A DNA stretch of 19,076 nt from Russula earlei (lineage: Eukaryota; Basidiomycota; Agaricomycetes; Russulales; Russulaceae): positions 1 to 19,076 of the forward strand of contig JAGFNK010000888.1 in NCBI GenBank assembly GCA_025769875.1, in the 5' to 3' direction. Shown piece after piece: positions 8,296-17,243 of the stretch. Numbering within the stretch: the first letter of the stretch is position 1; every line of letters begins with the position of its first letter. The notes under the pieces are model-generated. The model worked only from the letters and a program-made list of their open reading frames with translations. It did not search any database and was not told the origin of the DNA. The translations under genes were made by a program, and so were the position numbers.

Positions 8296-8701
8296 CACGA
8301 CGGGCAGGAAGGGATAAGTCGACTCCGCTTATAGTCAACTCAGTGGATAATAAAAGTAAAATATTTCAAGTGCTGAGTAGGCTCTGTTGCAGCCACAAAT
8401 TATATTACATAAGTAATGACCTTAGTTGAGCACGAAAAATGTGACAAAAAAGGTTAAATATGGAGAGTCTACTCATTCCGGCACAACTTTTACCCTAGCC
8501 TGGGTAAAAGTTGTGCCGGAATGAGTAGACTCTCCATATTTAACCTTTTTTGTCACATTTTTCGTGCTCAACTAAGGTCATTACTTATGTAATATAATTT
8601 GTGGCCGCAACAGAGCCTACTCAGCACTTGAAATATTTTACTTTTATTATCCACTGAGTTGACTATAAGCGGAGTCGACTTATCCCTTCCTGCCCGTCGT
8701 G
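8296..8701. repeat. Near-perfect palindrome, 200-bp arms (foldback element)
   Basis: Arms 8296-8495 and 8502-8701 are inverted copies around a 6-nt centre (TAGCCT). Base-by-base comparison gives one mismatch in 200: A at 8391 opposite C at 8606, a CpG lost in the left arm. The ends are CACGACGGGCAGG and its complement. The flanks offer only a weak CAA/CAA as a possible target duplication. No ORF fits inside. A decayed copy of one arm is at 1081-1284, so this is a dispersed family. It could be a foldback/MITE-like element or a recent inverted duplication of a terminal repeat. If transcribed it would give a 200-bp dsRNA hairpin. Confidence 0.93.
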
Positions 8702-8774
8702 CAAGTACAATCGAGCCGATGCCTCCATATCACCCTGTTAATCTCTGTTGATGGCCAGATAAGGGACTAATGAG

Positions 8775-8780
8775 TATAAA
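8775..8780 (+). promoter_or_regulatory. TATA box upstream of the proline-rich secreted-protein candidate
   Basis: TATAAA lies 123 nt before the ATG at 8903. A start about 30 nt on, in the pyrimidine-rich stretch near 8810-8830, would give a short 5' leader. The spacing is normal for a filamentous fungal gene. Confidence 0.45.
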
Positions 8781-8902
8781 GTGCGAATGCCTGCAGTTCC
8801 GACGTCAAGTTACTCCCATCATTCGTTCCATTCTGTTCAGTACTGGTTACCAACAGGTTATCCCGCGACTGACTTGTCATTGAACTCCCACTGGGAACCA
8901 CA

Positions 8903-9265
8903 ATGCATACTTCCTCTGTTTTAGCCATTTACTTCCTTGTCGTTTGCGCCTATCCGTCATTTGCGAATCCTTTTACTACTATCAGGTACGGCTACCTCTT
9001 CAGTTGCATCCCTGAAGTTGGCTTTACTCTGCAGATCAGACCTGAGCTCCCCGCTCAGGCTCACACTTACCCTCCAGCTCCAGAAACACCACCAGCTTCT
9101 TATCATTCTCCCCCTCCTTATACCTCTCCCCCACCCCCTAGCTTCAATCCCGCACCCCATCCCGGAGAGACTAGAATTATGATGGGGCCAGGATTACGAG
9201 TGGTTGCGCCTGTACGGCAAGCGGCTGCACCTCGGGCGCGTCATCGGTGGAGATGGATGTTTTAG
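8903..9265 (+). CDS. Candidate small secreted proline-rich protein
   Basis: The ATG at 8903 (context CACAATG) opens a 120-codon frame. Residues 1-22 look like a signal peptide: short N-region, hydrophobic core VLAIYFLVVCAY, then SFA-N as a likely cleavage site. The middle is proline-rich (PPAPETPP, SPPPYTSPPPPS) and the C-terminus is basic (RARHRWRW). A good donor GTACGG at 8986 pairs with AG at 9039 for a 54-nt intron that keeps the frame and gives 102 aa. AG at 9034 gives a 49-nt intron but shifts into a less convincing frame. The protein would be exported, possibly to the cell wall. I recognise no family. CpG is retained, as in the neighbouring genes. Confidence 0.42.
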   Translation: MHTSSVLAIYFLVVCAYPSFANPFTTIRYGYLFSCIPEVGFTLQIRPELPAQAHTYPPAPETPPASYHSPPPYTSPPPPSFNPAPHPGETRIMMGPGLRVVAPVRQAAAPRARHRWRWMF

Positions 9266-9519
9266 ACACGAAAACCAAGAAGGTCTAATTATATAGTTAA
9301 ATTCTGTATGTTTTGTTACCACCCATCCCATCATTAGTCAATTATGACGGCAATGTCATGTGATAAGTCCTGTAACAACTTGCCTTAAGGGTCAAGTCAT
9401 GCCGAGTCGGAACATCTGCCATCGGGTTGGGTACTTGCCTTATCTGGAGTGGAGCGTGACACAGATACGGAAAAGGCTGCACTATTACTGTTTCCTCTCC
9501 TACCATCCAAACTCACAAT
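9266..9519. other. Intergenic spacer
   Basis: About 250 bp lie between the proline-rich gene and the DUF1748 gene. The open frames here show no coding character. It should contain the terminator of the former and the promoter of the latter, but I see no clear TATA box. Confidence 0.4.
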
Positions 9520-9821
9520 ATGGTCCTTGGAAGACTTACACACTATGCAATTGATGCAGTCCTTTTATCTACCGTTCTGGCCGGCGTCAAGCGTTCTACC
9601 AATTTCGCGTGCGTCTCACGTCTCTCTCATCGCTCGCAGTCACTACCAGGACTTATCTCACCCTCCTTTACTATAGCTTCGACACAGAGTTCATCTCCAA
9701 TCCCACCATCCGATCTATAACAGAACAATATCTCGGATTTGGAGAAACGATGTTCAATGCTTTGCAAGGAACAATAGTGACCAGTCCTTATTTCAAGCGC
9801 AGTAGCGAACAGCGGCGGTAG
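9520..9821 (+). CDS. DUF1748 family small protein (77 aa, two exons)
   Basis: Exon 1 is 9520-9608 and exon 2 is 9677-9821, separated by a 68-nt intron with donor GTGCGT and acceptor TACTATAG, in phase 2. The spliced 77-aa protein starts MVLGRLTHYAIDAVL, has a hydrophobic segment (AVLLSTVLAGV) followed by KRST, and ends with QYLGFGETMF and SPYFKR. The N-terminal MVLG-LTH-A-DAVL and LAG-KRST motifs are the signature I associate with the fungal DUF1748 family, whose members are about this length. The biochemical function is unknown. The hydrophobic segment suggests membrane association. The TAG at 9819-9821 is about 200 bp upstream of RAD51D on the same strand. Confidence 0.85.
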
Positions 9822-9890
9822 CGTGACTGCTTTGAGGAGGGCGATGGGCCGACCGAGCTCGCACATGGGGGTACTCTGAAATGTGTAATT

Positions 9891-9897
9891 TATAAAG
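9891..9897 (+). promoter_or_regulatory. TATA box upstream of RAD51D
   Basis: TATAAAG lies 132 nt before the RAD51D ATG. A start about 30 nt downstream would fall in CTTCTCTCCACTG (about 9921). The promoter must fit in the roughly 200-bp gap after the DUF1748 gene. Confidence 0.45.
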
Positions 9898-10022
9898 ACT
9901 TTTTGTGGATTCATACCATCCCTTCTCTCCACTGATCCCTACCACGCCAAAAACGACCGACTCAACTAGCCATCTTGATTGGGAACTGTCCGCGTCGGCG
10001 GGATTTGCCTCTGACGGCCACC

Positions 10023-11391
10023 ATGAATGTTACCCATCCACAACTCTCCGACTTCACGCCACCCCTCCCGGAACCCCTCGTTGCCAATCTTTTCGCGCTC
10101 AACATCCGCACAGTTCCCGATTTTATTTTCACTCCACCCGCACAACTGTTTGAGAAGCTGCCCGTGGGCAGCATCACCTTCTCGGAGCTTACGCATCACA
10201 TCGCGCACGTCAGGAACGTCTTTGCCGGCCGTGCTCTGACGGGCGACCAGCTCATCGGAGAGTTTGAAGCGCGTTCCCGGTGGGCGTCAGTGCGCAGCAG
10301 GCTGCCCGATCTCGACGGACTCGTCGGCAACGGCTTTGGCGGCGCGTCAGGCGGTCGTATCATTGAGGTCTCAGGGGGCAGTGCCAGCGGGAAGACAGTA
10401 CGTATAACCTTCCGCTCCCGTTCACCAACGATGTGGGCCATAAATTAAAAGTCTGGGGCGGTCTCAGGCGCTCGCGCTCCACATAGTCCTCCATCATCTC
10501 GAATCGTATCTGACCGACGCCGCGCTTTGGCTCGATACCACGGGCAACCTTACACCGGCGCGCCTGGCTAACCTCGCATCGCGTTCGCATGATGACGAGG
10601 CAGTCCTCACCTTGGCCTCCCCCCTGTCGTCCTTGCTGACGCGAGGATGTATATTGTACAGGCACAGACGGCGCATACAGAGCTCCTTGCCCGACTGTAC
10701 ATCATATCGGCGTTCGACGTCGTGGCAGCCGCACGCGCCATTGAAGCCCTCGACGCCGAAGGCAGCACCGAGGTCAACCCGGAATCGCGGACGCATCGAT
10801 TCCAATTCCGAATCGTAGTGGTGGACACGGCGACGGCGTTGTTGGGACCGCAGCTCAGTGGCATATCATCGCAAGGTAACGTGTGCCGTGATCGCACTAC
10901 CCCCACATCGGCTTGTTCACCTGTCCGACCCACCTACCGAACATCGGCTGACGATGACCACGCGTCGGTTGTGCACGCCTCTTTGCGACCGTAGGACACG
11001 CGCAGATGACAACATTCATGCGTCTTCTCCGCTCAGCGGCGCAGAAGCACGGATTGTGTATCCTCGTGGGTTTCCCCTTGTCCCCCCCCACCACCCGAGG
11101 GGCCGTTCTGAAGAGCGGTGTTGGCCCCATAGGTGCTGAACGACGCAACGGCGGCGGGTCGCCCGGCGCTCGGCGCGTCCTTCACGTTCATGAGTGACGC
11201 GACGTTGTGGCTTGCCCGCGCACAGGGGCAGGACCGCGAACTACGTACCGCGGAAGTGCTGCGCTCGCGCGTGTCTGTGTGTGGGTTTCCCTTCTCCTTG
11301 CAGTGCGACTGTGTTGATGGCATGGCGCTACGAGGCTACGGGGTCGCGTTGCACCTTTCGGATAAGGCATGGCAGGGTGCTCGCAGCCTAG
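10023..11391 (+). CDS. RAD51D: RAD51D-like recombinase paralogue (six exons, about 340 aa)
   Basis: The proposed exons are 10023-10397, 10468-10602, 10662-10875, 10995-11065, 11133-11272 and 11304-11391 (1023 nt including TAG). The start has a strong context (GCCACCATGA). Walker A GGSASGKT is residues 118-125 and exon 1 ends exactly after it; Walker B is IVVVD at 221-225. Further RecA-core matches to RAD51D are LWLDTTGNLTPARL, the SAFDVV helix, QMTTFMRLLR and RPALGASFTF. Length matches human RAD51D (328 aa). It should act in homologous recombination, in animals within the BCDX2 complex with XRCC2, RAD51B and RAD51C, helping RAD51 load on single-stranded DNA. Introns 2 and 3 contain CTGAC branch sites. 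Two calls are weaker: intron 2 has a poor donor (GTCCTC), and the last intron is only 31 nt. The coding sequence is CpG-dense with no decay. Confidence 0.9.
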
Positions 11392-12933
11392 TCGGCAATC
11401 CCGGCTGATTATGTCAGGACTTCTGCCTTGCTACCCTCACTAGCCTCCAGAAGAAACCCGCTACAGCAATCCCCATATGTCTGGTCATCCGAATGTTTCT
11501 CTCACTGATGGATTAACCAATGAGCAGGCATGTTTTACTAATGGATGAAATGTGATATGTCATTCATTGATGTCAACTGACAAGTTATGTTATCACTAAC
11601 ATAACTTTGGTGTGTGGGGCTGCTGCTGAGGTGCTGGGGGCTGAGAGGCAAGGGTCTTGTCCCAGAAGGCAGTGGTTGGGCTTCAATATTTGGTGGAAGG
11701 TGACAGTGGAGGCATTGGAGGAAGGGTTGATAGCATGTCAAAACCAAGTGGTGGCAGCTGACTGCATCTGAGGCTGGGTCAATGGAGCTTGGTAGCCTCA
11801 TGGCTCCCTGTCAGCAGTGTCTTGGGGGTGCTGTCAGTAGGAGTGGAAGTGCTGCATTTTTATGAAGTAGCTCCAGGCCACCTTGAACACATCATTGGTG
11901 CCAAGGCAAGATTACTTACATGACTATCCCAAAAAAACATGATACATATCTACAAATATCCTACATATGAAAATGTACTTAAAGGGGCTCAAAAGGAGCC
12001 AACAAACCAGTGGAATATTGTGTACACTTGTCCCTGGAGTTCCTCCTGTGTGCCATCTCTGATCCATGCTCCCACATGCTGATTGCCATGCCCTCAGGCC
12101 TTATTTTTAAATCTTCACCAAGTCCAATGTCTTCTTACTATATGATTCCATTCCTACTTGTTGAACCAGAACCCTGACAGATCAGAGAAGGCAAAGACCT
12201 CTCCAGTAAGGTTCTAGGTCTTATAAGAGACACACCGTTATTGATGAATACTCCAAGTCATTTGAAGACTGGCCCTAAAGTAGCTTACAGCAAACTTAAC
12301 ATGTGCTTCACACATGAACTAACAATGAACACATGGACTCTAAGGGCCCTTACTCATCATTTATGACCTCCTTACTCAGCAGCTTACTGAGCATGCTTAT
12401 GGAGCATTCCCTAATGTCTTACTCATTCTCCCATTGTGCTTGATAACAAGGTTATGACTTGTTCTGTTATGATCTACCCCTCTTCTGGTTTGTCATTGAT
12501 CTCTATTGTCTTCCCTGACTATGTTTCATCCCTTGATTGTGATTGCCCCCTATTGTTTCACCCTTATGTTTCATCTTTTGTGTTTCACCTATTGTCCAGA
12601 TCCCTTTTTGCTATTGGCTTAGTTTTATCTATTGTTCCACATATAGTACTGTACAGCCTTGCTACATACAGTATTTAAGCACTTGTAGAAGCTGGGGAAT
12701 GTCCCAAGCTTAGCGTTGTCCCATTTCCTGTTGCATCCCTTGCCCTGTATCCTCTCTCAATCACAACCTTGCTTGTGCTGGCTTACACTCTGCTTGACTT
12801 GAGCTCATCACAAGGAACCTTTGTGTTCCTCTTTCTTCTCTGCTTTTCTCTCATTGTCCTCCTCTTCTGTGAAACCAGGATATTGACTCTGTCTGCGGAT
12901 AAGTCATCATCTGACTTAATCTTGAGATGCTAA

Positions 12934-13007
12934 ACCCTTGAACCAATATCTTTGGGCCAGCCCCCATTGAACCCCTGAACCAAGTCACAGGGACTTGGCC
13001 CCATTGA
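12934..13007. repeat. Two tandem 37-bp copies
   Basis: ACCCTTGAACCAA...CCCCATTGA at 12934-12970 is followed directly by a diverged copy ACCCCTGAACCAA...CCCCATTGA at 12971-13007. The edges match well and the middle about half. It is a short old duplication with no coding content. Confidence 0.6.
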
Positions 13008-13073
13008 ACTAGAGCTAATGCTTCAATGGCCACAATGCTGTAACATGTTCTCTGTTTGGTGGTTCCCTTGTAG

Positions 13074-13115
13074 TATATAAGTGCTCAATAAGAAGCAGAC
13101 AGTCCTCGGACTGTC
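13074..13115 (+). promoter_or_regulatory. TATA box followed by a perfect hairpin; possible LTR-promoter remnant
   Basis: TATATAA at 13074-13080 is followed by AATAAGAAG (about 13088-13095) and then the 8-bp-arm hairpin GACAGTCC-TC-GGACTGTC at 13098-13115. It is followed by CT-rich sequence to a CCAACA near 13270. A TATA, a polyadenylation-like AATAA and a structured leader within 50 bp resemble a retrotransposon LTR, but I could not find a matching LTR left end or a second copy. Confidence 0.25.
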
Positions 13116-14281
13116 CATTTGATTAGTGGCATTCTCTTTACTGAGGGTACTCCTTTGTGAATGCCCTATCTAGTACTCTGGCTTTCTCTCTCTGCAAACA
13201 TCTCTCTCAACCAGTACCAGTACCTCTCTGGTACCTGCTACTTGTTTGGACTGTTCTTGTTACCAACATCATCCTTGAACTCATTTGACTTGTCTCCAAG
13301 CTTTCCCCTTGCTCTTGAACTGGATTGTTCAACAGTGAGTCTTGACAATCATAGATGTGACATGTTAGATAGAACAATAGTACATACATATAGTATGGGA
13401 CTAGGGTTATGCACTCTACACTATCTATCACAAGATGCAGCCTTATGCAGCATCTGGAACATTTCTACATTGTGCAACACTGGATGCACAATATAGTGGA
13501 CACCTGTACTCACCCATAATGGTCACAGGAACTGCCCTTTACCATAGGTGTATAAATACCCTACATGTAGATGAGAATACACATTGCTCTACACCCCATA
13601 CACACTTGAGCATTAAAGCACAACCTCTAAGGTGGGCTGCTCTGCCTGTTAGCTGTACTCTATGCTGTGCAACACAACTTTAGATCCATTTCAGCCAAAA
13701 CAGTTACAAAAATAGTGTACTTGTAAAAGTATAAAATAGCTCATTATTGCCTGCAATGTATCAGTGTTGTCTTCTCTATTCTCAAAAAACCCCTTGTGTG
13801 CACTCAAAGTTTCCTCCTCCCTTTCTCCTTTCACTCAACCTCATGTTTATACACATCACTTTGTCTACAATGTGTCAATGGTCTACCAGCCCACCTTCCT
13901 GATGCACATGTTCCCATCACCTGGGTATGAGACTCTCACCAATTCTATGCCTTTATGTCTAATTCCTATATTGCAGCACCATTAGTAGTTATTGTATATA
14001 GGACCTAGATCTGAAGTTACATAGGTTCCAGTAGGTTTCCTAAGTTTCCATCTGGCCAGGTTACCAAGAAAATGGACCTGTGTTTCCAAGTGTTTTCAGG
14101 TTTAAGCTGGTTTTTGGTGGTTGCTCAACCTGAGCAGCCTCTGGAAACTGAGACTCAGATGATGTGGGAGAAAGAGTCCTTACCTCAGTGATCACTTGTA
14201 GATGCAATGACCGAGGTTCACAGTTTACACTACTGGGTATTTAGCTAAAGGTCCTTTGAATCAAGAGTCAAGGCAAGAGGC

Positions 14282-14587
14282 TTGCATGTTGCCTTTACAA
14301 GTGTAAGAAGGATTCTAAGCAGTTCAGGTACAGAGGGAATCAGGCTTTATCTCCGAGGCACCAAGCCTCAATCTCTGGGGCCAAACATTGCCCTACCTAG
14401 CTACACACCCCAACCCCATCACACAGAGACTACACTAGGAACAGGGCCTACATCATCACAAGTGGCTGCACATGTACAAGCATCACCGATGCGTCATTGG
14501 GGCAAAGCGATGGGTGCTGTCATCGCACTCACCATCATTGCGGGTGTCAGTGGTGGCATAATATCCAGACAGCAAGATAATTGGTAG
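14282..14587 (+). CDS. Uncertain ORF with one possible membrane segment
   Basis: This open frame (about 101 codons, stop at 14585-14587) has an unremarkable first part. Its C-terminal third, from the ATG of SPMRHWGKAMG onward, contains a convincing hydrophobic helix (AVIALTIIAGVSGGII) followed by a polar tail SRQQDNW. DNA coding that helix (about 14487-14545) keeps several CpGs inside a CpG desert, which suggests either a younger insert or selection. It may be the last exon of a small membrane protein, but I found no clear upstream exon. It converges on the pseudogene to its right. Confidence 0.25.
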   Translation: MHVAFTSVRRILSSSGTEGIRLYLRGTKPQSLGPNIALPSYTPQPHHTETTLGTGPTSSQVAAHVQASPMRHWGKAMGAVIALTIIAGVSGGIISRQQDNW

Positions 14588-14872
14588 TGATAACCAGTTC
14601 ACCCTCTGTTCACATCACAGGACGGCACATATAGCCAGCCCAAAGCGACAGACATTATTGTTGTTTTCAGATAATGTGACATGCCAGAAATTTCCAAAAA
14701 GAAAAGGGTCGGTAGAAAGAACTTGATGTATCTTGCCAAATTCTAAGCAAAAAATCCTAAAAGATAGCATGTTCAAACCAGAATGAAAACTAGATTCTAA
14801 ATTTAGTGTACCAAGAATGACTAATTGAAATGTCGGAGATGTCAAAATCAGTTTGTGGTAGGTGCACTGCAG
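14588..14872. other. Spacer between converging features
   Basis: About 285 bp of AT-rich sequence without coding potential. It would contain the 3' end of the minus-strand pseudogene transcript. No hairpin terminator or recognisable repeat was seen. Confidence 0.4.
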
Positions 14873-17084
14873 CTAATGGTAAAGTACCCCACCAGCCTCT
14901 TTGAATCGTCGAACGTCCTCCTGTGCATAATCCATAATAAATATGGCTGTTCCCATGTCAATTTTCAACACTCCTTGCAAGTCCTTGATGGTGATGAAAC
15001 TCCGGGATAGCTGTGTGATTTGGGTGAAGCCTTGTGATTTGAGCACTCTACCAAATTCTGAAAACTTGAAGCCTTTCGTATTGTGCAATGGGTTGTCCTC
15101 AAATTCTTGAAACCATTGTTCAATCTCAACAGATATCTTGACAGCCAGTGGCAGCAGTGGTGGTGCCACCTGATTGCCTGCTGGTTGCATGCTGAGGATT
15201 TGTTGGTACTGGCCCCACTCCAGACAAAGGATGATAGAAATTGTAATGCCATGGCCCCCCATTGTGCCAAAAGGAGCAGCTCCCTGAAACAGATCAGGTG
15301 ATCGCATTGAGCAAATCTTGGTCATTCATGCGTCATGAAGTAAGATCGTTGCTGGTTTCTCTTCTATGGTTGCCATATTCTTCACCTAGTATCCAGACCT
15401 GTCATTTGTGCATTTTGCAAATAAATGATAGAGTACACACCACAGCATTTGACCAGAGCCCAAGATCTTGCAAACTCAGACAGTAGCAGACCCCAGTTGA
15501 TGTATTCGGGTGACAATAGGCATCGTGGCCAGCCATCTTTGTATGGTAGTCACATGGCCACTTATTCTGCAGTTTATCAAGGATCTCTTCTTGTTCCTTC
15601 TCAAGGGGATCAATGACTGAAGCAGTTGCAGAAGTGGGATTCTAATATCAGATTTGTTAGAGCTGAGTGAGCAATACATTGTCAGTGCATACCTTCTTTC
15701 CCTTTCCATCCGCGTTTCCTGTCTTTTTCTCTTCCATCATTCTATCTTCAAAGCAGACCATGAGATTCTTGGGAGGTCCTCACTTTGAGAGCTTTCCGGT
15801 TGCAAGGCACGGAGGTACAATTAGAGCCCTCATCTTCATGACAAAGATTTCAAGTTCACTCTCATCCTCAATTGAAGTAGCAGGGGCCTTCACTTTATCA
15901 TTAGACAGCTTGTATCATAGCTGCAAAGCATTTGGATGCCAGCCTAACTTCTCTCCAACAGCATCGTGGAGATTGTGGAGAGTTGTGGTGGAATCAATGG
16001 CAAATGGACTATAACTGCCATCAGATTTTCTCATGGCACAAGGAATCTTGAAGGCTTGTGTACAATACAGTAGCAAGCATATTTATCATAATTGAAACCT
16101 ACCACATGTCTCCGGGTCAGTTTCATCGTCATCAAAGTCTGATAACTCCTTGGGGCCATCTGGGAAAGTCCTGCTTTTGCTCAAGGATCATGGTGCCCCA
16201 ACTTGATCCCTCTGAACCACTGAGGATGATGTTTTTCAACCTGGGGCATAGCCACGGACTGGCACTGGTTCAACCTCCATTGCATCATCATCACTAGCCA
16301 TACCACTTGAAGAGTTGTCACTTTCAGATTCAATCATGGCCGAGACAAAGCTTTTTGTTGCCTCATATGTGCCATGATCCATATCCATGGAAGCATTGTG
16401 TGCCCAGTCCTTGCCAGAGTCTTGTGCCAACTGATCTTTGTCAAATTTGCTGATTGTTTCTAACAGAGTAGAGCTGTTGGTTCAACTCATAGTTGAATGG
16501 GGTTTGGTGCTGCTTGATGAAGATGAAGGGATAGGATTGCTCTTCTGAGCTCATCTATACTGATGCTCTGCAGAAAGTGAGATACTCATTCCTGCATCTG
16601 AGTAGCCATGTTTTCACCCAGTGACAGCAACCTGCTGAGTGGTCACATCCATATTTTGAGCTCCAACAGGCCCTGACTGATGCTCAGGTTAGAATACCAT
16701 GGCATTTGGACATTTGGGCACTACTCACATGAGGTGGAAGGCTATTGCTGCAAGTACCATGTTGACAGGACAGTTGAGATGTCACAATGCCACAGTCTGC
16801 TTGTAATCCTTTCACTTCACATGCTTTGCAAACATCCCCATTCCACTTGCATCTGGTCTTCTGTGCCCTACATCTCATACAAGCAGCCCTTCCCTTCACC
16901 TTGGAGGTTGAAGAAGCTAGAGCTGGTGCATGCTCTGAATGAAAAACAACAGCACAGGTCAGCTACTGAGTGCCTATCTCCAATGAAGAAGTAACTCACC
17001 TGTATCTGGTTCCTTGGCCTGCATACCACAAGGCTCACTGGCTTTTGCAACTGCTTTTACTGCCCAGTGTTTTTTGGATGGCAT
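14873..17084 (-). pseudogene. Zn2Cys6 / PB1-like / SAM-like multi-exon gene, broken by eight TGA codons
   Basis: The exons I can place are 17000-17084, 16729-16934, 16103-16676, 15693-16054, 15441-15641 and 14873-15385. Introns are 48-65 nt, with donors such as GTGAGT, GTAGGT and GTATGC and branch sites CTGAC/CTAAC. All junctions keep one frame, for 647 codons including TAG. Residues 47-76 form a Zn(II)2Cys6 cluster (C-x2-C-x6-C-x6-C-x2-C-x8-C). Exon 3 is Ser/Asp-rich. Exon 4 (about 289-409) has a PB1-like fold pattern (IPCAMRKSDGSYSPF, EIFVMKMRALIV). Exon 5 has a Cys/His-rich block (KWPCDYHTKM, HDAYCH). Residues about 565-640 resemble a SAM helical domain. In-frame TGA is at 16614, 16551, 16482, 16236, 16188, 15915, 15780 and 15326 (lowest base), with no TAA or TAG. 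The family is possibly a mushroom-expanded regulator; the function is unknown. Confidence 0.8.
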
Positions 17085-17235
17085 GAAGTGAGCAAGTGAG
17101 GTGCGAGTGAATTACATACATACTCCAGTAACAAGTCCAAGAACATGCGGGTGAGTTTGTAAGGCTGACTGGTCCAGCACGGAAAGGGGAGAGAGGGGAG
17201 AAGAGACTTTTCTACTCCAGAGAGTAGCTAAACAC

Positions 17236-17243
17236 TTTATATA
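17236..17243 (-). promoter_or_regulatory. TATA box of the Zn2Cys6 pseudogene
   Basis: The minus strand reads TATATAAA, about 152 nt upstream of the ATG at 17084. The expected start near 17210 is followed by a CT-rich leader. A short upstream ATG (17144-17146) opens a small frame in that leader. The promoter is intact although the body of the gene is not. Confidence 0.5.

Larger units (their letters stand above)
11392..14280. other. CpG desert without a recognisable gene
   Basis: No open frame looks coding on either strand. CpG falls from dozens per kb in RAD51D to four in 11521-14160 (near 12236, 12713, 12896 and 13107). The composition is T/C-rich with degenerate short repeats such as TATGTTTCATC around 12520-12590. 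This resembles old repeat DNA decayed beyond family recognition. The only internal structures I would note are the 37-bp tandem pair and the TATA-hairpin segment listed separately. Confidence 0.6.

Noticed and set aside
9627..9932. Minus-strand 101-codon frame
   Set aside because: It is antisense to exon 2 of the DUF1748 gene, starts at GTG and resembles nothing known.
10360..11370. Minus-strand open frames opposite RAD51D
   Set aside because: Arg/Ser-rich shadows typical of GC-rich coding DNA; the plus strand has conserved RecA-core motifs.
13074..13270. Complete solo LTR
   Set aside because: TATA, AATAA and a CCAACA end are suggestive, but no TGTTGG-type left end, target duplication or second copy is present, so only a low-confidence regulatory remnant is listed.
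15326..16616. Recoding of TGA (as Trp, Arg or selenocysteine) instead of pseudogenisation
   Set aside because: The loci are CpG-depleted or show CpG transitions between LTRs, TGG encodes Trp in the same frames, and no SECIS-like structure is evident. CGA-to-TGA decay explains all cases.
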